In this document: one piece after another, positions 25,142-33,656 of the stretch
Layout of the letters: each line of letters opens with the position of its first letter
Position numbering within the stretch: position 1 is the first letter of the stretch
Assembly: GCF_001422365.1 (NCBI RefSeq)
Contig: NZ_LMMT01000013.1
Coordinates: forward strand, 59,005 to 123,004
Reading direction: 5' to 3'
DNA length: 64,000 nt
From: Pseudorhodoferax sp. Leaf265
GTDB taxonomy: Bacteria > Pseudomonadota > Gammaproteobacteria > Burkholderiales > Burkholderiaceae_C
Made by a program: the position numbers and the translations under genes
The notes under the pieces: generated by a model
Told to the model about the DNA's origin: nothing
Databases searched by the model: none
The model's input: the letters and a program-made list of their open reading frames with translations, nothing else

Positions 25142-27466
25142 TCAGCCCGCCGGCGGTGGCGGCGTGCGCCGGCGTTGCGCCGCCGTGTTCCAGCAGGCGT
25201 CGTGCACCACGTTGCGCAGCACGGCGGGGTCGATGGGCTTGGCCAGGAAGTGCGCAACGCCGCCGATGTTGATGGCGTCGCGCAGCACCTGCGGATCGTT
25301 GCTGGCGGTCATCAGCACACGCGCGGTGTGCGGCATGCGCTTGCGGATCTCGCGCAGCAGCTCGATGCCGCTGCTGCCCGGCAGCCAGTGGTCCACGACG
25401 GCGATGGCGTAGTCGTGCTGGTGGAACATTTCCATGGCCTGCTCGGCACTCGCCGCGCTGGCCACGCGCACACCGAAGGATTGCAGCACGTGTTCCAGCA
25501 GCTCGCGCGTGATCGTCTCATCCTCCACCAACAGCACCACCGGCAGCGCCTCGCGTTGCAGGAAGGTCGCAGGGTCCAGCAGCATCGGCTGGTCGAACAG
25601 CTTCTCCACCGCCTCGGCCGGCTGCGGGCGCGCCATCCAGTAACCCTGGATCTCGTCCACTTCCAGCGCATAGAGCAGGATGGCCTCGTCCTCGCTCTCC
25701 ACGCCCTCGGCGATGGCCCGCATGTTCAGGTTGTGCGCGAGCCGCACCACGGCCGCGACGATGGCCCTGTCCTGCGGGCTCTTGAGCAGGCCGCGCACGA
25801 AGGACTGGTCGACCTTGAGCCGGTCCGCCGGAAAGCGCTTGAGGTAGCCCAGGTTGGAATAGCCCGTGCCGAAGTCGTCCACCGAGAGCAGGATGCCGAG
25901 CTCCTTGAGCTCGTGCATGAGCACCAGCGCCGCATCCGGGTCGCGCATGGCCAAGCTCTCGGTCACCTCCAGCTCCAGCACGCCAGGCGGGATGCCGTAG
26001 CGCGCCATGGCCTCGTGCAGTTCGGTCTTGAACTGCGGGTCGGAGAACTTCGTGGCCGCCAGGTTCACGGCTGTGCGGATCCAGCCATGGCCCTGCTGGT
26101 GCCATTGCCGCATCTGGCGGCAGGCGGCGTCCACCACGTAGGTGTCGATCGCGCCGATCAGGCCCGACTCCTCGGCCAGGCCGATGAACTTGCCCGGCAT
26201 CAGGAAGCCGTAGTCGGGCGAATCCCAGCGCACCAGCGCTTCCAGGCTCACGAGCGCGCCGGTCTCGAAGTCCACCTGGGGCTGGTAGTGCAGCACCAGC
26301 TCGCGCCGCACGATGGCCTCGCGCAGGCGCGCCTCCTTCTGCACACGCACGTCGATGGCGTCCTGCATCTCGCTGGAGAAGATGCACACCCCCCCATCGC
26401 TGCGGCTCTTGGACTGCACCATGGCCAGGTCGGCCCGCTTGACCAGCGTTTCCGGGTCGTCCCCATGGTCGGGGAACAACGCCACCCCCACGCTGCCGCC
26501 CAGCACATGCGGCTCGCCGGACAACAGCACCGGCGCCTGCAACACGGTCTGCAGGCGCGCGCCGAAGGGCTCGACCATGCTGCGCGACAGCCCCTCGCTG
26601 ACCACGACGAACTCGTCCCCCGCCAACCGCGCCACCGTGTCGCCGCCGCGTGCTTGGTCCTGCAGGCGCCGCGCCATCTCGGAAAGCACCTGGTCCCCCG
26701 CGCCGCGGCCCAGGCCGTCGTTGATCTGCTTGAAGCGGTTGAGGTTGACGAAGTACACCGCCACCGGCCGCTGGCGGCTGCGGGCCCGCGCGATGGTCCG
26801 CGCCATGCGCTCCAGCAGCAGGGTGCGGTTGGGCAGCTCGGTCAGCGCATCGTGGGTGGCGCGGTAGTGCAGTGCGTCCTCCTGGCGCCGCTGCTCAGTG
26901 ATGTCCACGCAAACGGCGATGTAGCGCGCCATCTGGCCCGCCGCGTCCTTCTGCGGCACGATGGCCATGTCGACCCAATACAGTCCATCCGCCTCATTAC
27001 GATTGCACACAACATCGCGCCAGATCTCACCGCGCTGGATCGTGGTCCACATGCGCTCGAAAAAGGCGTGGTTGTGGTAGCCCGAATTGAGCATGCTGTG
27101 GTCCTGGCCCACCAGTTCCTCGCGGCCATGGCCGCTGGTCTGCACGAACTTGTCGTTGACCCGCAGGATACGGCCGGCGGCATCCGTCACCGAGACCAGC
27201 GCATGCTGGTCGATGCCCTGCATGTAGGTGGAGAGTTCCGCGAAGGCCTGCTCCACGCCCTGCTTGGCCAGCAGCAGCTCGTTGGCGTCGCGCGTCTGTT
27301 GCTCGGAGTGCGCGAGCTGGCTCAGCGCCTTGCGCAGTTGCCCGCGCTGCAGTCCCAGGCGCCGGTACAGCCACAGCAGGGCCAGCGCGCAGCCGAGCCC
27401 CAGCACGGCGACGAGCACCGCCACCGTGGCCATGAGCACACCTGCACCGTCGGACCCAGCCGGCAT
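25142..27466 (-). CDS. PAS-GGDEF(degenerate)-EAL-receiver protein, probable c-di-GMP phosphodiesterase
   Basis: A 774-residue signalling protein. There is one transmembrane helix (~12-34), a PAS domain (~75-190), a GGDEF domain (~205-365), an EAL domain (~375-625) and a C-terminal response-regulator receiver (~640-760). The GGDEF site reads AGDEF and the metal Asp of the DxD-FK motif is Asn (FVNLNRFKQIND), so cyclase activity is doubtful. The EAL site is intact: EALVRW, VNLAATKF, LEVTESLAM, DDFGTGYSNLGYL, EGVES. The receiver keeps its Asp (VVDHWLPG) and Lys (AKPID). GAAGG precedes the ATG at 27466. Confidence 0.92.
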   Translation of the reverse strand: MPAGSDGAGVLMATVAVLVAVLGLGCALALLWLYRRLGLQRGQLRKALSQLAHSEQQTRDANELLLAKQGVEQAFAELSTYMQGIDQHALVSVTDAAGRILRVNDKFVQTSGHGREELVGQDHSMLNSGYHNHAFFERMWTTIQRGEIWRDVVCNRNEADGLYWVDMAIVPQKDAAGQMARYIAVCVDITEQRRQEDALHYRATHDALTELPNRTLLLERMARTIARARSRQRPVAVYFVNLNRFKQINDGLGRGAGDQVLSEMARRLQDQARGGDTVARLAGDEFVVVSEGLSRSMVEPFGARLQTVLQAPVLLSGEPHVLGGSVGVALFPDHGDDPETLVKRADLAMVQSKSRSDGGVCIFSSEMQDAIDVRVQKEARLREAIVRRELVLHYQPQVDFETGALVSLEALVRWDSPDYGFLMPGKFIGLAEESGLIGAIDTYVVDAACRQMRQWHQQGHGWIRTAVNLAATKFSDPQFKTELHEAMARYGIPPGVLELEVTESLAMRDPDAALVLMHELKELGILLSVDDFGTGYSNLGYLKRFPADRLKVDQSFVRGLLKSPQDRAIVAAVVRLAHNLNMRAIAEGVESEDEAILLYALEVDEIQGYWMARPQPAEAVEKLFDQPMLLDPATFLQREALPVVLLVEDETITRELLEHVLQSFGVRVASAASAEQAMEMFHQHDYAIAVVDHWLPGSSGIELLREIRKRMPHTARVLMTASNDPQVLRDAINIGGVAHFLAKPIDPAVLRNVVHDACWNTAAQRRRTPPPPAG

Positions 27467-27559
27467 CGCCCGCCCTTCTCCGCCATGTTCCGGGCGCCGA
27501 GCATCGCCTGCATGCGCCGCGACTGCAAGGCATGTTTTCCGGGATCGGTGTAGGCGAAG

Positions 27560-29014
27560 TCAGAACGGGTAGTGCCGCTCCCCGGTCTGCACCGTCACCC
27601 AGCGCAGGTCCGTGAACTCGGCGATGCCGGCCTTGCCGCCGAAGCGCCCCCAGCCGCTGCCCTTGACACCGCCGAAGGGCATTTGCGCCTCGTCGTGCAC
27701 GGTGGGGCCATTCACATGGCAGATGCCCGACTCGATGCGCTGCGCCACTGCGATGGCGCGCGCCGTGTCGCGGCCGAACACGGCGGACGACAGGCCGTAG
27801 GCGTTGTCGTTGGCCACGCGGATCGCCTCCTCCACGCCGTTCACGCGCACGATGGCCTTCACCGGGCCGAAGGTCTCCTCGTTGTACAGGCGCATGGCGG
27901 GCGTCACATGGTCCAGCAGCGTGGCCGGCATCAGCGTGTTCTCGGCCTTGCCGCCGCACAAGAGCTTGGCGCCCTTGGCCAGCGCATCGTCGATCAAGGC
28001 GTTGCAGTGCGTGACCGTGTTCATGCCGACCACGCTGCCCAGCACCACCGGGTTCGGGCCGCGCGGGTCGCCCAGCGGCAGCGCGCTCGCCTTGGCCGCG
28101 AAGCGGGCGACGAAGGCGTCGGCAATGGCCGCATCGACCACGATGCGCTCGGTGCTCATGCAGATCTGGCCCGAGTTGGCGAAGCTGCCGAAGGCCGCGC
28201 CGTCCACGGCCGCATCGAGGTCGGCATCGTCCAGCACCACGAAGGGGGCCTTGCCGCCCAGCTCCAGCACCACGGGCTTCAAGTGCTGCGCACATTGCAC
28301 GGCGATGAGCTTGCCCACGCGCGTGGAACCCGTGAAGTTCACGCGGCGCACGGCCGGGTGGGCGATCATGGCGTCCACCACGGCCGCGGCATCGGCCGGT
28401 GCGTTGGTGATGTAGTTCACCACGCCGGGCGGAAAGCCCGCGTCGATGAAGGCCTGGGCGATCAGCTGGTGCGTGTGCGGGCACAGCTCCGAGCCCTTGA
28501 ACACCACCGTGTTGCCGCAGGCCAGCGGCGTGGCGATGGCGCGCACGCCCAGGATCACGGGCGCGTTCCAGGGCGCGATGCCCAGCACCACGCCGGCCGG
28601 CTGGCGCACGGCCAGGGCCAGGCTGCCCGGCACGTCGGACGGGATCACCTCGCCTGCGACCTGCGTGGTCAGCGCTGCCGCCTCCCGCAGCATGCCGGCC
28701 GCGAGCATCACGTTGAAGCCCGTCCACATGGCCGTGGCGCCGGTCTCGCGCGGCAGCGTGGCGATGAACTCGGGCGCCTTGGCCTCCAGCGCGTCGGCGG
28801 CCTTGAGCAACAAGGCGCGGCGCGCGTTGGGGCCGGTCTGGCTCCAGGCCGGGAAGGCCGCGGCCGCGGCCTCGACGGCGCGGATGGCGTCGGCCGGGGA
28901 GGCCGCCGGCGCGCGCGTCGCCAGGCTCTCGTCGAGCGGGTTGCGGCGCTCGAAGCTGGCGCCGTTCTCGGCGGCCACGGCTTGGCCGTTGATGAGCATG
29001 GACAGGTCGGACAA
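27560..29014 (-). CDS. NAD(P)-dependent aldehyde dehydrogenase (salicylaldehyde/vanillin type)
   Basis: A 484-residue aldehyde dehydrogenase. It has VLGIAPWNAPVILGVRAIA, the nucleotide-fold FTGSTRVGK, the general base in VLELGGKAP (Glu ~255) and the nucleophile in SGQICMSTERI (Cys ~289). It resembles aromatic aldehyde dehydrogenases. The start is taken as TTG 29014 because GGAG stands 8 nt upstream; the first ATG (28999) has no ribosome site. It is the last gene after a complete Liv-type ABC transporter, suggesting that the imported compound yields an aldehyde. Confidence 0.88.
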   Translation of the reverse strand: MSDLSMLINGQAVAAENGASFERRNPLDESLATRAPAASPADAIRAVEAAAAAFPAWSQTGPNARRALLLKAADALEAKAPEFIATLPRETGATAMWTGFNVMLAAGMLREAAALTTQVAGEVIPSDVPGSLALAVRQPAGVVLGIAPWNAPVILGVRAIATPLACGNTVVFKGSELCPHTHQLIAQAFIDAGFPPGVVNYITNAPADAAAVVDAMIAHPAVRRVNFTGSTRVGKLIAVQCAQHLKPVVLELGGKAPFVVLDDADLDAAVDGAAFGSFANSGQICMSTERIVVDAAIADAFVARFAAKASALPLGDPRGPNPVVLGSVVGMNTVTHCNALIDDALAKGAKLLCGGKAENTLMPATLLDHVTPAMRLYNEETFGPVKAIVRVNGVEEAIRVANDNAYGLSSAVFGRDTARAIAVAQRIESGICHVNGPTVHDEAQMPFGGVKGSGWGRFGGKAGIAEFTDLRWVTVQTGERHYPF

Positions 29015-29031
29015 GAGGGTTGCTCCTTTTC

Positions 29032-29745
29032 TCAAGTGGTTGCCACGCCCAGATAGGCATGGCGGACGATGTCGGATCGGGCGATCTCTGCCGCCGGGCC
29101 GCTGGCCACGAGCGCGCCGCGCTCCAGCACATGGGCGCGGTCGGCCACGGCCAGGGCCTTCTTCACGTTCTGCTCGACCAGCAGCACGGTGGTGCCGGCG
29201 TCGGCGATGCGGCGGGCGATGGCCAGCAACTCGTCGACCATGCGCGGCGCCAGGCCCAGCGAAGGCTCGTCCAGCATCAGCAGCCGCGGCGCGCTCATCA
29301 TGGCGCGCGCCACGGCCACCATCTGCTGCTCGCCGCCGCTCATGGTGCCGGCCAGCTGCTGGGCGCGTTCGGCCAGGCGCGGAAAGTCGGCGAAGGCCTG
29401 GCGCAGGCGCTCGGTGCGTTGGGCCTTCGTGCTGAGCCAGCCACCCAGTTCGAGGTTCTCGGCGACGGTCATCTGCGGGAACAGCTGGCGGCCCTCGGCC
29501 ACCAGCGCCATGCCGCGCCGCACGGCCACGCCGCTCTGGCGCACCGGCAGCAGCGCGTCATCCAGCAGCACGGTGCCCGTGCGCGGGATCAGGCCGGCCA
29601 GGGTCTTGAGAAGCGTGGTCTTGCCGGCACCGTTGGGGCCGAGGATCACCGTGAGGCCGGGGCCGACGGCGAGGTCGACGGAGCGGATCACGTTGAAGCC
29701 ACCATAGCCTGCGCCCAGGTCCTGGATCTTCAGATACGCCGTCAT
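29032..29745 (-). CDS. livF: Branched-chain-type ABC transporter ATP-binding protein LivF
   Basis: A 237-residue ATPase. The Walker A is VILGPNGAGKTTLLKTLAG, the signature TMSGGEQQMVAVARAMM, Walker B LLMLDEPSLGLAP and the H-loop region VLLVEQNVKKAL. The EQN in place of EH is normal for LivF. It overlaps livG by 4 nt (ATGA) and is followed by the aldehyde dehydrogenase gene. It energises import together with the LivG, LivM, LivH and receptor genes upstream. Confidence 0.93.
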   Translation of the reverse strand: MTAYLKIQDLGAGYGGFNVIRSVDLAVGPGLTVILGPNGAGKTTLLKTLAGLIPRTGTVLLDDALLPVRQSGVAVRRGMALVAEGRQLFPQMTVAENLELGGWLSTKAQRTERLRQAFADFPRLAERAQQLAGTMSGGEQQMVAVARAMMSAPRLLMLDEPSLGLAPRMVDELLAIARRIADAGTTVLLVEQNVKKALAVADRAHVLERGALVASGPAAEIARSDIVRHAYLGVATT

Positions 29746-30479
29746 GCCGCCACCTCGTCGCCCAGATAGGCCTCGATGACCTCCGCATTGCGCGTGATCT
29801 CGGCCGGCGTGCCATCCGCGATCTTGCGGCCCTGGTGCAGCACCAGCACGCGCTCGACGTGGCGCAGCAGGGTGGTCACGGCATGCTCGATCCAGACCAC
29901 GGCCAGGCCCAGCTCGCCGCGCAGCCGGCCGATCAGCCGGGCCATGGCCTCGACCTCGGCCTCGGTCAGCCCGGCGGCCACCTCGTCGAGCAGCAGCAGG
30001 CGCGGCCGTGTGGCCAGGGCCATGCCGATCTCCAGCAAGCGCTGTTGGGCCGGTGTGACAGCAGATGCCGGCAAGTCCGCCTGCGCAGACAGGCCGATCA
30101 GCGCCAGGATGGTCTGTGCGTCCGCCAGTGCCGGACCGGCCGTGCGACCCCGGCCCGCGAACTGCAGCCCGAAGTCCACGTTCTCGCGCACGCGCAGACC
30201 GCCGAACACGCGCGGTGTCTGGAAGGTGCGCGCCACGCCCCGGGCCGCAAAGCGGTGCGGCCCCTGCCCTGCCAGGTCGTGCCCACCCAGCACCAGCGCA
30301 CCGCTGGTGGGCGGCTGCACACCCGAGATCGCGTTGAAGAAGGTGGTCTTGCCCGCGCCGTTCGGGCCGATGATGCCGACCAGTTCACCGGCATCGAATG
30401 CCGCGTCCACCGCGTCCACGGCCGTGAGGCCGCCGAAGCGCACCGTGACCGCGCGGGCCTCGAGCAGACGTTCAGCCAT
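29742..30479 (-). CDS. livG: Branched-chain-type ABC transporter ATP-binding protein LivG
   Basis: A 245-residue ATPase. It has VRFGGLTAVDAVD, Walker A IGPNGAGKTTFFNAISG, the LivG-specific GVARTFQTPRVFGGLRVREN, and Walker B LLLLDEVAAGLTEAE. The signature motif is altered: where LSxGQQ is expected it reads VTPAQQRLLEIG, and Walker B has DEV in place of DEP. These changes may lower activity, but the gene is intact and in step with its neighbours. It overlaps livM by 8 nt. Confidence 0.92.
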   Translation of the reverse strand: MAERLLEARAVTVRFGGLTAVDAVDAAFDAGELVGIIGPNGAGKTTFFNAISGVQPPTSGALVLGGHDLAGQGPHRFAARGVARTFQTPRVFGGLRVRENVDFGLQFAGRGRTAGPALADAQTILALIGLSAQADLPASAVTPAQQRLLEIGMALATRPRLLLLDEVAAGLTEAEVEAMARLIGRLRGELGLAVVWIEHAVTTLLRHVERVLVLHQGRKIADGTPAEITRNAEVIEAYLGDEVAA

Positions 30480-31398
30480 GCAGCCGCTCCCGTTGGAACC
30501 AGCCACGCACCTGCGCCCAGCGCAGGCTTGCGAGGCCATCGGGCAGGTACATGACCGACAGGATCAGCAGCACCCCCAGCGCCACCATGTAGGCCTGCGG
30601 CAGCTGCAGCCGCAGCGTCTCGGCCAGCACGCTGAACACCACGGCCGCGACCAGCGGGCCCCACAGCGTGGCGGCGCCGCCGATCAGCGCGATCAGCACG
30701 GTCTGAAAACCGATGAAGGGGTTGAACACCGTGACCGGGTCGATGTAGGTCCAGCGCACCGCCATCGCCGCGCCGATGGCACCCGCGAAGGCGGCGGTCA
30801 GCGCGAAGCCCAGCGTCTTCACCAGGCGCGTGTTCACGCCCAGGGTCTGCGCGCGCTGCTCGTCGAAGCCGATGCCCACCAGCGCCAGCCCGAAGCGGCG
30901 CCGCCGCACCACGATGGCCGTGGCCACGGCGATGGCGGCGATGCCCAGCACCGTCCAGTAGACCGTGGCCTCCTCAGGCACCACAACGAGCACGCGGCCC
31001 ACCGTGCCCGTGACCTGCTTCTCGAAGTAGGTCACGGCATGGCGGATCAACTCGGTCATGCCGAAGGTCAGCACCGCGAAGTAGGTGCCGCGCAGGTGCA
31101 GCACGGCCAGGCCCATCACGAGCGCGATGGCCGCGGCCACCAGCGCCCCCAGGCCCACGGCCGCGAGCCACGGCAGGCTCTCCAGCACCAGCGCACTCGT
31201 GTACGCACCGATGCCGAAGAAGGCCGCGGTGGCCAGTGACAGGTAGCGCGTGCTGCCGCAGAACAGGCTCCAGCTGGAAGCCAGCGCCACGTACATGAGG
31301 CAGGTCAGTGCCAGCGAGAGCAGGAACTCGCTCGCGATGCCGGGCAGCAGTGCCGCGGCCAGCGTGAGACCCGCCAGAAGAATCCAGTCGCGCTTCAT
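30472..31398 (-). CDS. livM: Branched-chain-type ABC transporter permease LivM
   Basis: A 308-residue inner-membrane permease with about nine to ten helices. Landmarks are LSLATAAFFGIGAYTSAL, HLRGTYFAVLTFGMTELIRH, and the cytoplasmic coupling loop with RRFGLALVGIGFDEQRAQTL (the usual RAIRENE is changed) and PFIGFQTVLIALIGGAATLW. The ATG at 31398 overlaps the livH stop. It pairs with LivH to form the channel. Confidence 0.93.
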   Translation of the reverse strand: MKRDWILLAGLTLAAALLPGIASEFLLSLALTCLMYVALASSWSLFCGSTRYLSLATAAFFGIGAYTSALVLESLPWLAAVGLGALVAAAIALVMGLAVLHLRGTYFAVLTFGMTELIRHAVTYFEKQVTGTVGRVLVVVPEEATVYWTVLGIAAIAVATAIVVRRRRFGLALVGIGFDEQRAQTLGVNTRLVKTLGFALTAAFAGAIGAAMAVRWTYIDPVTVFNPFIGFQTVLIALIGGAATLWGPLVAAVVFSVLAETLRLQLPQAYMVALGVLLILSVMYLPDGLASLRWAQVRGWFQRERLHG

Positions 31399-32273
31399 CG
31401 TTTGGCAAACAGTCCGTTGGGTTTCCAGAGCAGCACGGCGATGAACACGCCGTACGAGAGCAGCGACTTGAGCGAGGGGTTGGTGAAGTGCATGCCCAGC
31501 GCCTCGATCACGCCCAGCAGCAGCCCGCCCGCCAGCGCACCGCCCATGCTGCCGAAGCCGCCCAGCGTGATGACGATCAGCGCCGTCACCGTGTAGGGCT
31601 CGCCCATCGAAGGCGTGATCGTGTAGGCCATCGACAGCAGGCAACCCGCCACGCCCGACAGGCCCAGCCCCACGCCGAACATCAGCGGGTGCAGCCGCCT
31701 GGTGTCGATGCCCACCAGCTGCGCGCCCGTGGGCGACTGCATCAACGCGCGCACGCCCTTGCCCAGCATGGTGAAGCGCAGCAGCGCCATCAGCGCCAGC
31801 GCGAACACCAGCGCCAGGCCGAACACCACGAGCTTGTTGGCCGCGAACTGCGCACCCCCGATGGCCACGGGCGTGGTCAGATAGTCGTAGCCGCGCAGGT
31901 CGCCGCCCCAGGCCCAGCTTGCGAAGTTCTGCACCAGGAACATCAGGCCGAAGGCCACCATGAGCCCGCGTGCCTCGAACACGTCCACGTTGGGCGCCTG
32001 CGCCGCCAGCTTGCGGAAGGTCAGCGCATGCACCACCAGGCCGACCAGCATGAGCCCTGCGAAGGCCAGCGGCAGCACGGCCAGCGGCGACCAACCCAGC
32101 AGCGTGTGCACCATCCAGGTGGCATAGGCGCCCAGCATCAGGAACTCGCCATGCGCGATGTTCAGGATGCGCATGAGGCCGTACTGCAGGTTCAGCCCCA
32201 GGCCCACGAGCGCGTAGATGCCGCCCGTGATGAGGCCGCTGGCCAACAGTTCGAACCAGCCGGTCAACGACAC
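31395..32273 (-). CDS. livH: Branched-chain-type ABC transporter permease LivH
   Basis: A 292-residue permease with about eight helices. It has GGIYALVGLGLNLQYGLMRI, LNIAHGEFLMLGAYATW (the family hallmark), the coupling-loop LGKGVRALMQSPTGAQLVGI and ITLGGFGSMGGALAGGLLLG. It begins with GTG at 32273, 1 nt after the stop of the receptor gene, so translation is coupled. The stop overlaps the livM start (ATGA). Confidence 0.93.
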   Translation of the reverse strand: MSLTGWFELLASGLITGGIYALVGLGLNLQYGLMRILNIAHGEFLMLGAYATWMVHTLLGWSPLAVLPLAFAGLMLVGLVVHALTFRKLAAQAPNVDVFEARGLMVAFGLMFLVQNFASWAWGGDLRGYDYLTTPVAIGGAQFAANKLVVFGLALVFALALMALLRFTMLGKGVRALMQSPTGAQLVGIDTRRLHPLMFGVGLGLSGVAGCLLSMAYTITPSMGEPYTVTALIVITLGGFGSMGGALAGGLLLGVIEALGMHFTNPSLKSLLSYGVFIAVLLWKPNGLFAKR

Positions 32274-32274
32274 G

Positions 32275-33474
32275 TCACTTCCACGCCGGCTTGGCCGGGT
32301 TCAGCTTGGCCGTGGCCATGGCCGCAGGCCACACCACCTCGAACTCACCGTTCTGCCACTGGCCCACGCTGCCCGGCGTGGCGGTGTTCTCGCTGCCCGT
32401 GAACTTCACGTCGCCGATGATGGTCTTGTGCGCGGTCGTGGCCACGTAGTCGCGGATGGCCTTGCGGTCCAGCCCGGCCTTCGCCACAGCCGCCTGCAGG
32501 ATCTCCAGCGCCGCCCAGCAATGGCCGCTGGCCCAGCGGTCCGGCTCCTTGCCCTCGAAGCGCCTGGTGTGCGCGTCGAAGTAGGCCTTGGCGCCCGCGC
32601 TGGTCTTGCTGTTCCACGAGCCCATGCCCAGCACGCCTTCGGCGCCCGGCGCCGTGATCACGTTGCGGTAGAGCTGGAAGGCCGTGCCCACCGAGGCGTA
32701 GAAGAACTTCGGGTTGAAGCCCACCTCCTTGGCCTGCTTGCTCGCGAGGATGGTGTCGGGCGGGTAGGTGATGCCGATGAAGGCGTCGGGGTTCTGCTCC
32801 TTGATGCCGCGCAGCACGGGCGAGAGGTCCTTCACGCCCAGCGGGTAGCTCTTGCGCTCCAGCACCTGGATCGAGGTCTTCTTGAGCGCGTTGTTGAGCG
32901 CCGCGAAGTTCTCCAGCCCGAACAGGTCGTCCATGTAGACGATGGCGATGGTCTTCACGCCGCTGGCCACCAGCATGTCGACCAGCGCGCCCATCATGCG
33001 GTCGGGCTGCTGCAGGATGGAGAAGAAGAACGACAGGTTCATGTCGATCAGCTTGCGCGACAGCGCCGTGGGCGCCAGCATCGGGTAGCCGAAGCGCTGC
33101 GCGAGCGGCGCGATCGCGAAGTTGGCGTTGCTGCCCCAGGGCGGCAGGACCAGGTCGACCTTGTCGCTGCCCATGAGCTTCTGGTAGCTGCGCACGCAGG
33201 TCTCGATGTCGCTGCGGTCGTCCACGCCCACGAGTTCGATCGGGCGCTTGCTGCCCTTCACGTCCAGCCCGCCCGCGGCGTTCACCTGCTCGGCCCACAG
33301 GATGTAGTTGGGCTCCTGGCTGACCTGGGCGCCGGGCGCCCAGGGGCCGGTGCGCGCCATGGCGTAGCCGATGCGCACGGGGGCGTTCTGGGCCTGCAGC
33401 GCGGGGGCGAAGGCCGCGCTGCCGAGCGCGGCGGCCGCGCCTTGCAGCACGCGGCGGCGGGAGTGGATGCTCAT
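32275..33474 (-). CDS. Branched-chain-type ABC transporter substrate-binding protein
   Basis: A 399-residue periplasmic receptor (Peripla_BP_6). The N-terminus SIHSRRRVLQGAAAALGSAA is twin-arginine-like and ends ALQAQN. The mature part starts VRIGYAMARTGPWAPGAQ, with EQVNAAGGLDVKGSKRP and LVLPPWGSNANFAIAPLAQR. It is the first gene of the receptor-livH-livM-livG-livF-aldehyde dehydrogenase operon and is divergent from an AraC regulator. In Burkholderiales such systems often carry aromatic acids or amides; the ligand here is not evident. Confidence 0.92.
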   Translation of the reverse strand: MSIHSRRRVLQGAAAALGSAAFAPALQAQNAPVRIGYAMARTGPWAPGAQVSQEPNYILWAEQVNAAGGLDVKGSKRPIELVGVDDRSDIETCVRSYQKLMGSDKVDLVLPPWGSNANFAIAPLAQRFGYPMLAPTALSRKLIDMNLSFFFSILQQPDRMMGALVDMLVASGVKTIAIVYMDDLFGLENFAALNNALKKTSIQVLERKSYPLGVKDLSPVLRGIKEQNPDAFIGITYPPDTILASKQAKEVGFNPKFFYASVGTAFQLYRNVITAPGAEGVLGMGSWNSKTSAGAKAYFDAHTRRFEGKEPDRWASGHCWAALEILQAAVAKAGLDRKAIRDYVATTAHKTIIGDVKFTGSENTATPGSVGQWQNGEFEVVWPAAMATAKLNPAKPAWK

Positions 33475-33537
33475 GGTGTTGTCTCCTCGAAATCGGTGTC
33501 CCGGATCGTAGGAAGACGCCGCTGCGCGCGCTGTGCG

Positions 33538-33572
33538 CAGCGTGCACGGAATGCTGGCACCAGCGTGCACGG
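33538..33572. promoter_or_regulatory. Tandem 12-bp repeats, candidate AraC-family operator
   Basis: CAGCGTGCACGG occurs at 33538-33549 and again at 33561-33572, exactly 23 bp apart (about two helical turns). This fits AraC-family activators that bind two direct half-sites on one DNA face. The site lies 64 nt from the receptor start and 84 nt from the AraC start. Confidence 0.55.
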
Positions 33573-33576
33573 CCCC

Positions 33577-33590
33577 CCGGGTTAACCCGG
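33577..33590. repeat. Perfect 14-bp palindrome in the liv/AraC intergenic region
   Basis: CCGGGTTAACCCGG is a perfect inverted repeat 4 bp after the second AraC-type repeat. It may be an operator for a dimeric regulator or a short hairpin in the AraC leader. Confidence 0.5.
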
Positions 33591-33656
33591 CACAGCACCC
33601 GCGCGCCGCGCAGCGCGGCCTATGATCGCGGCCCGTCCCCCACCCCGGAGAAGCCG

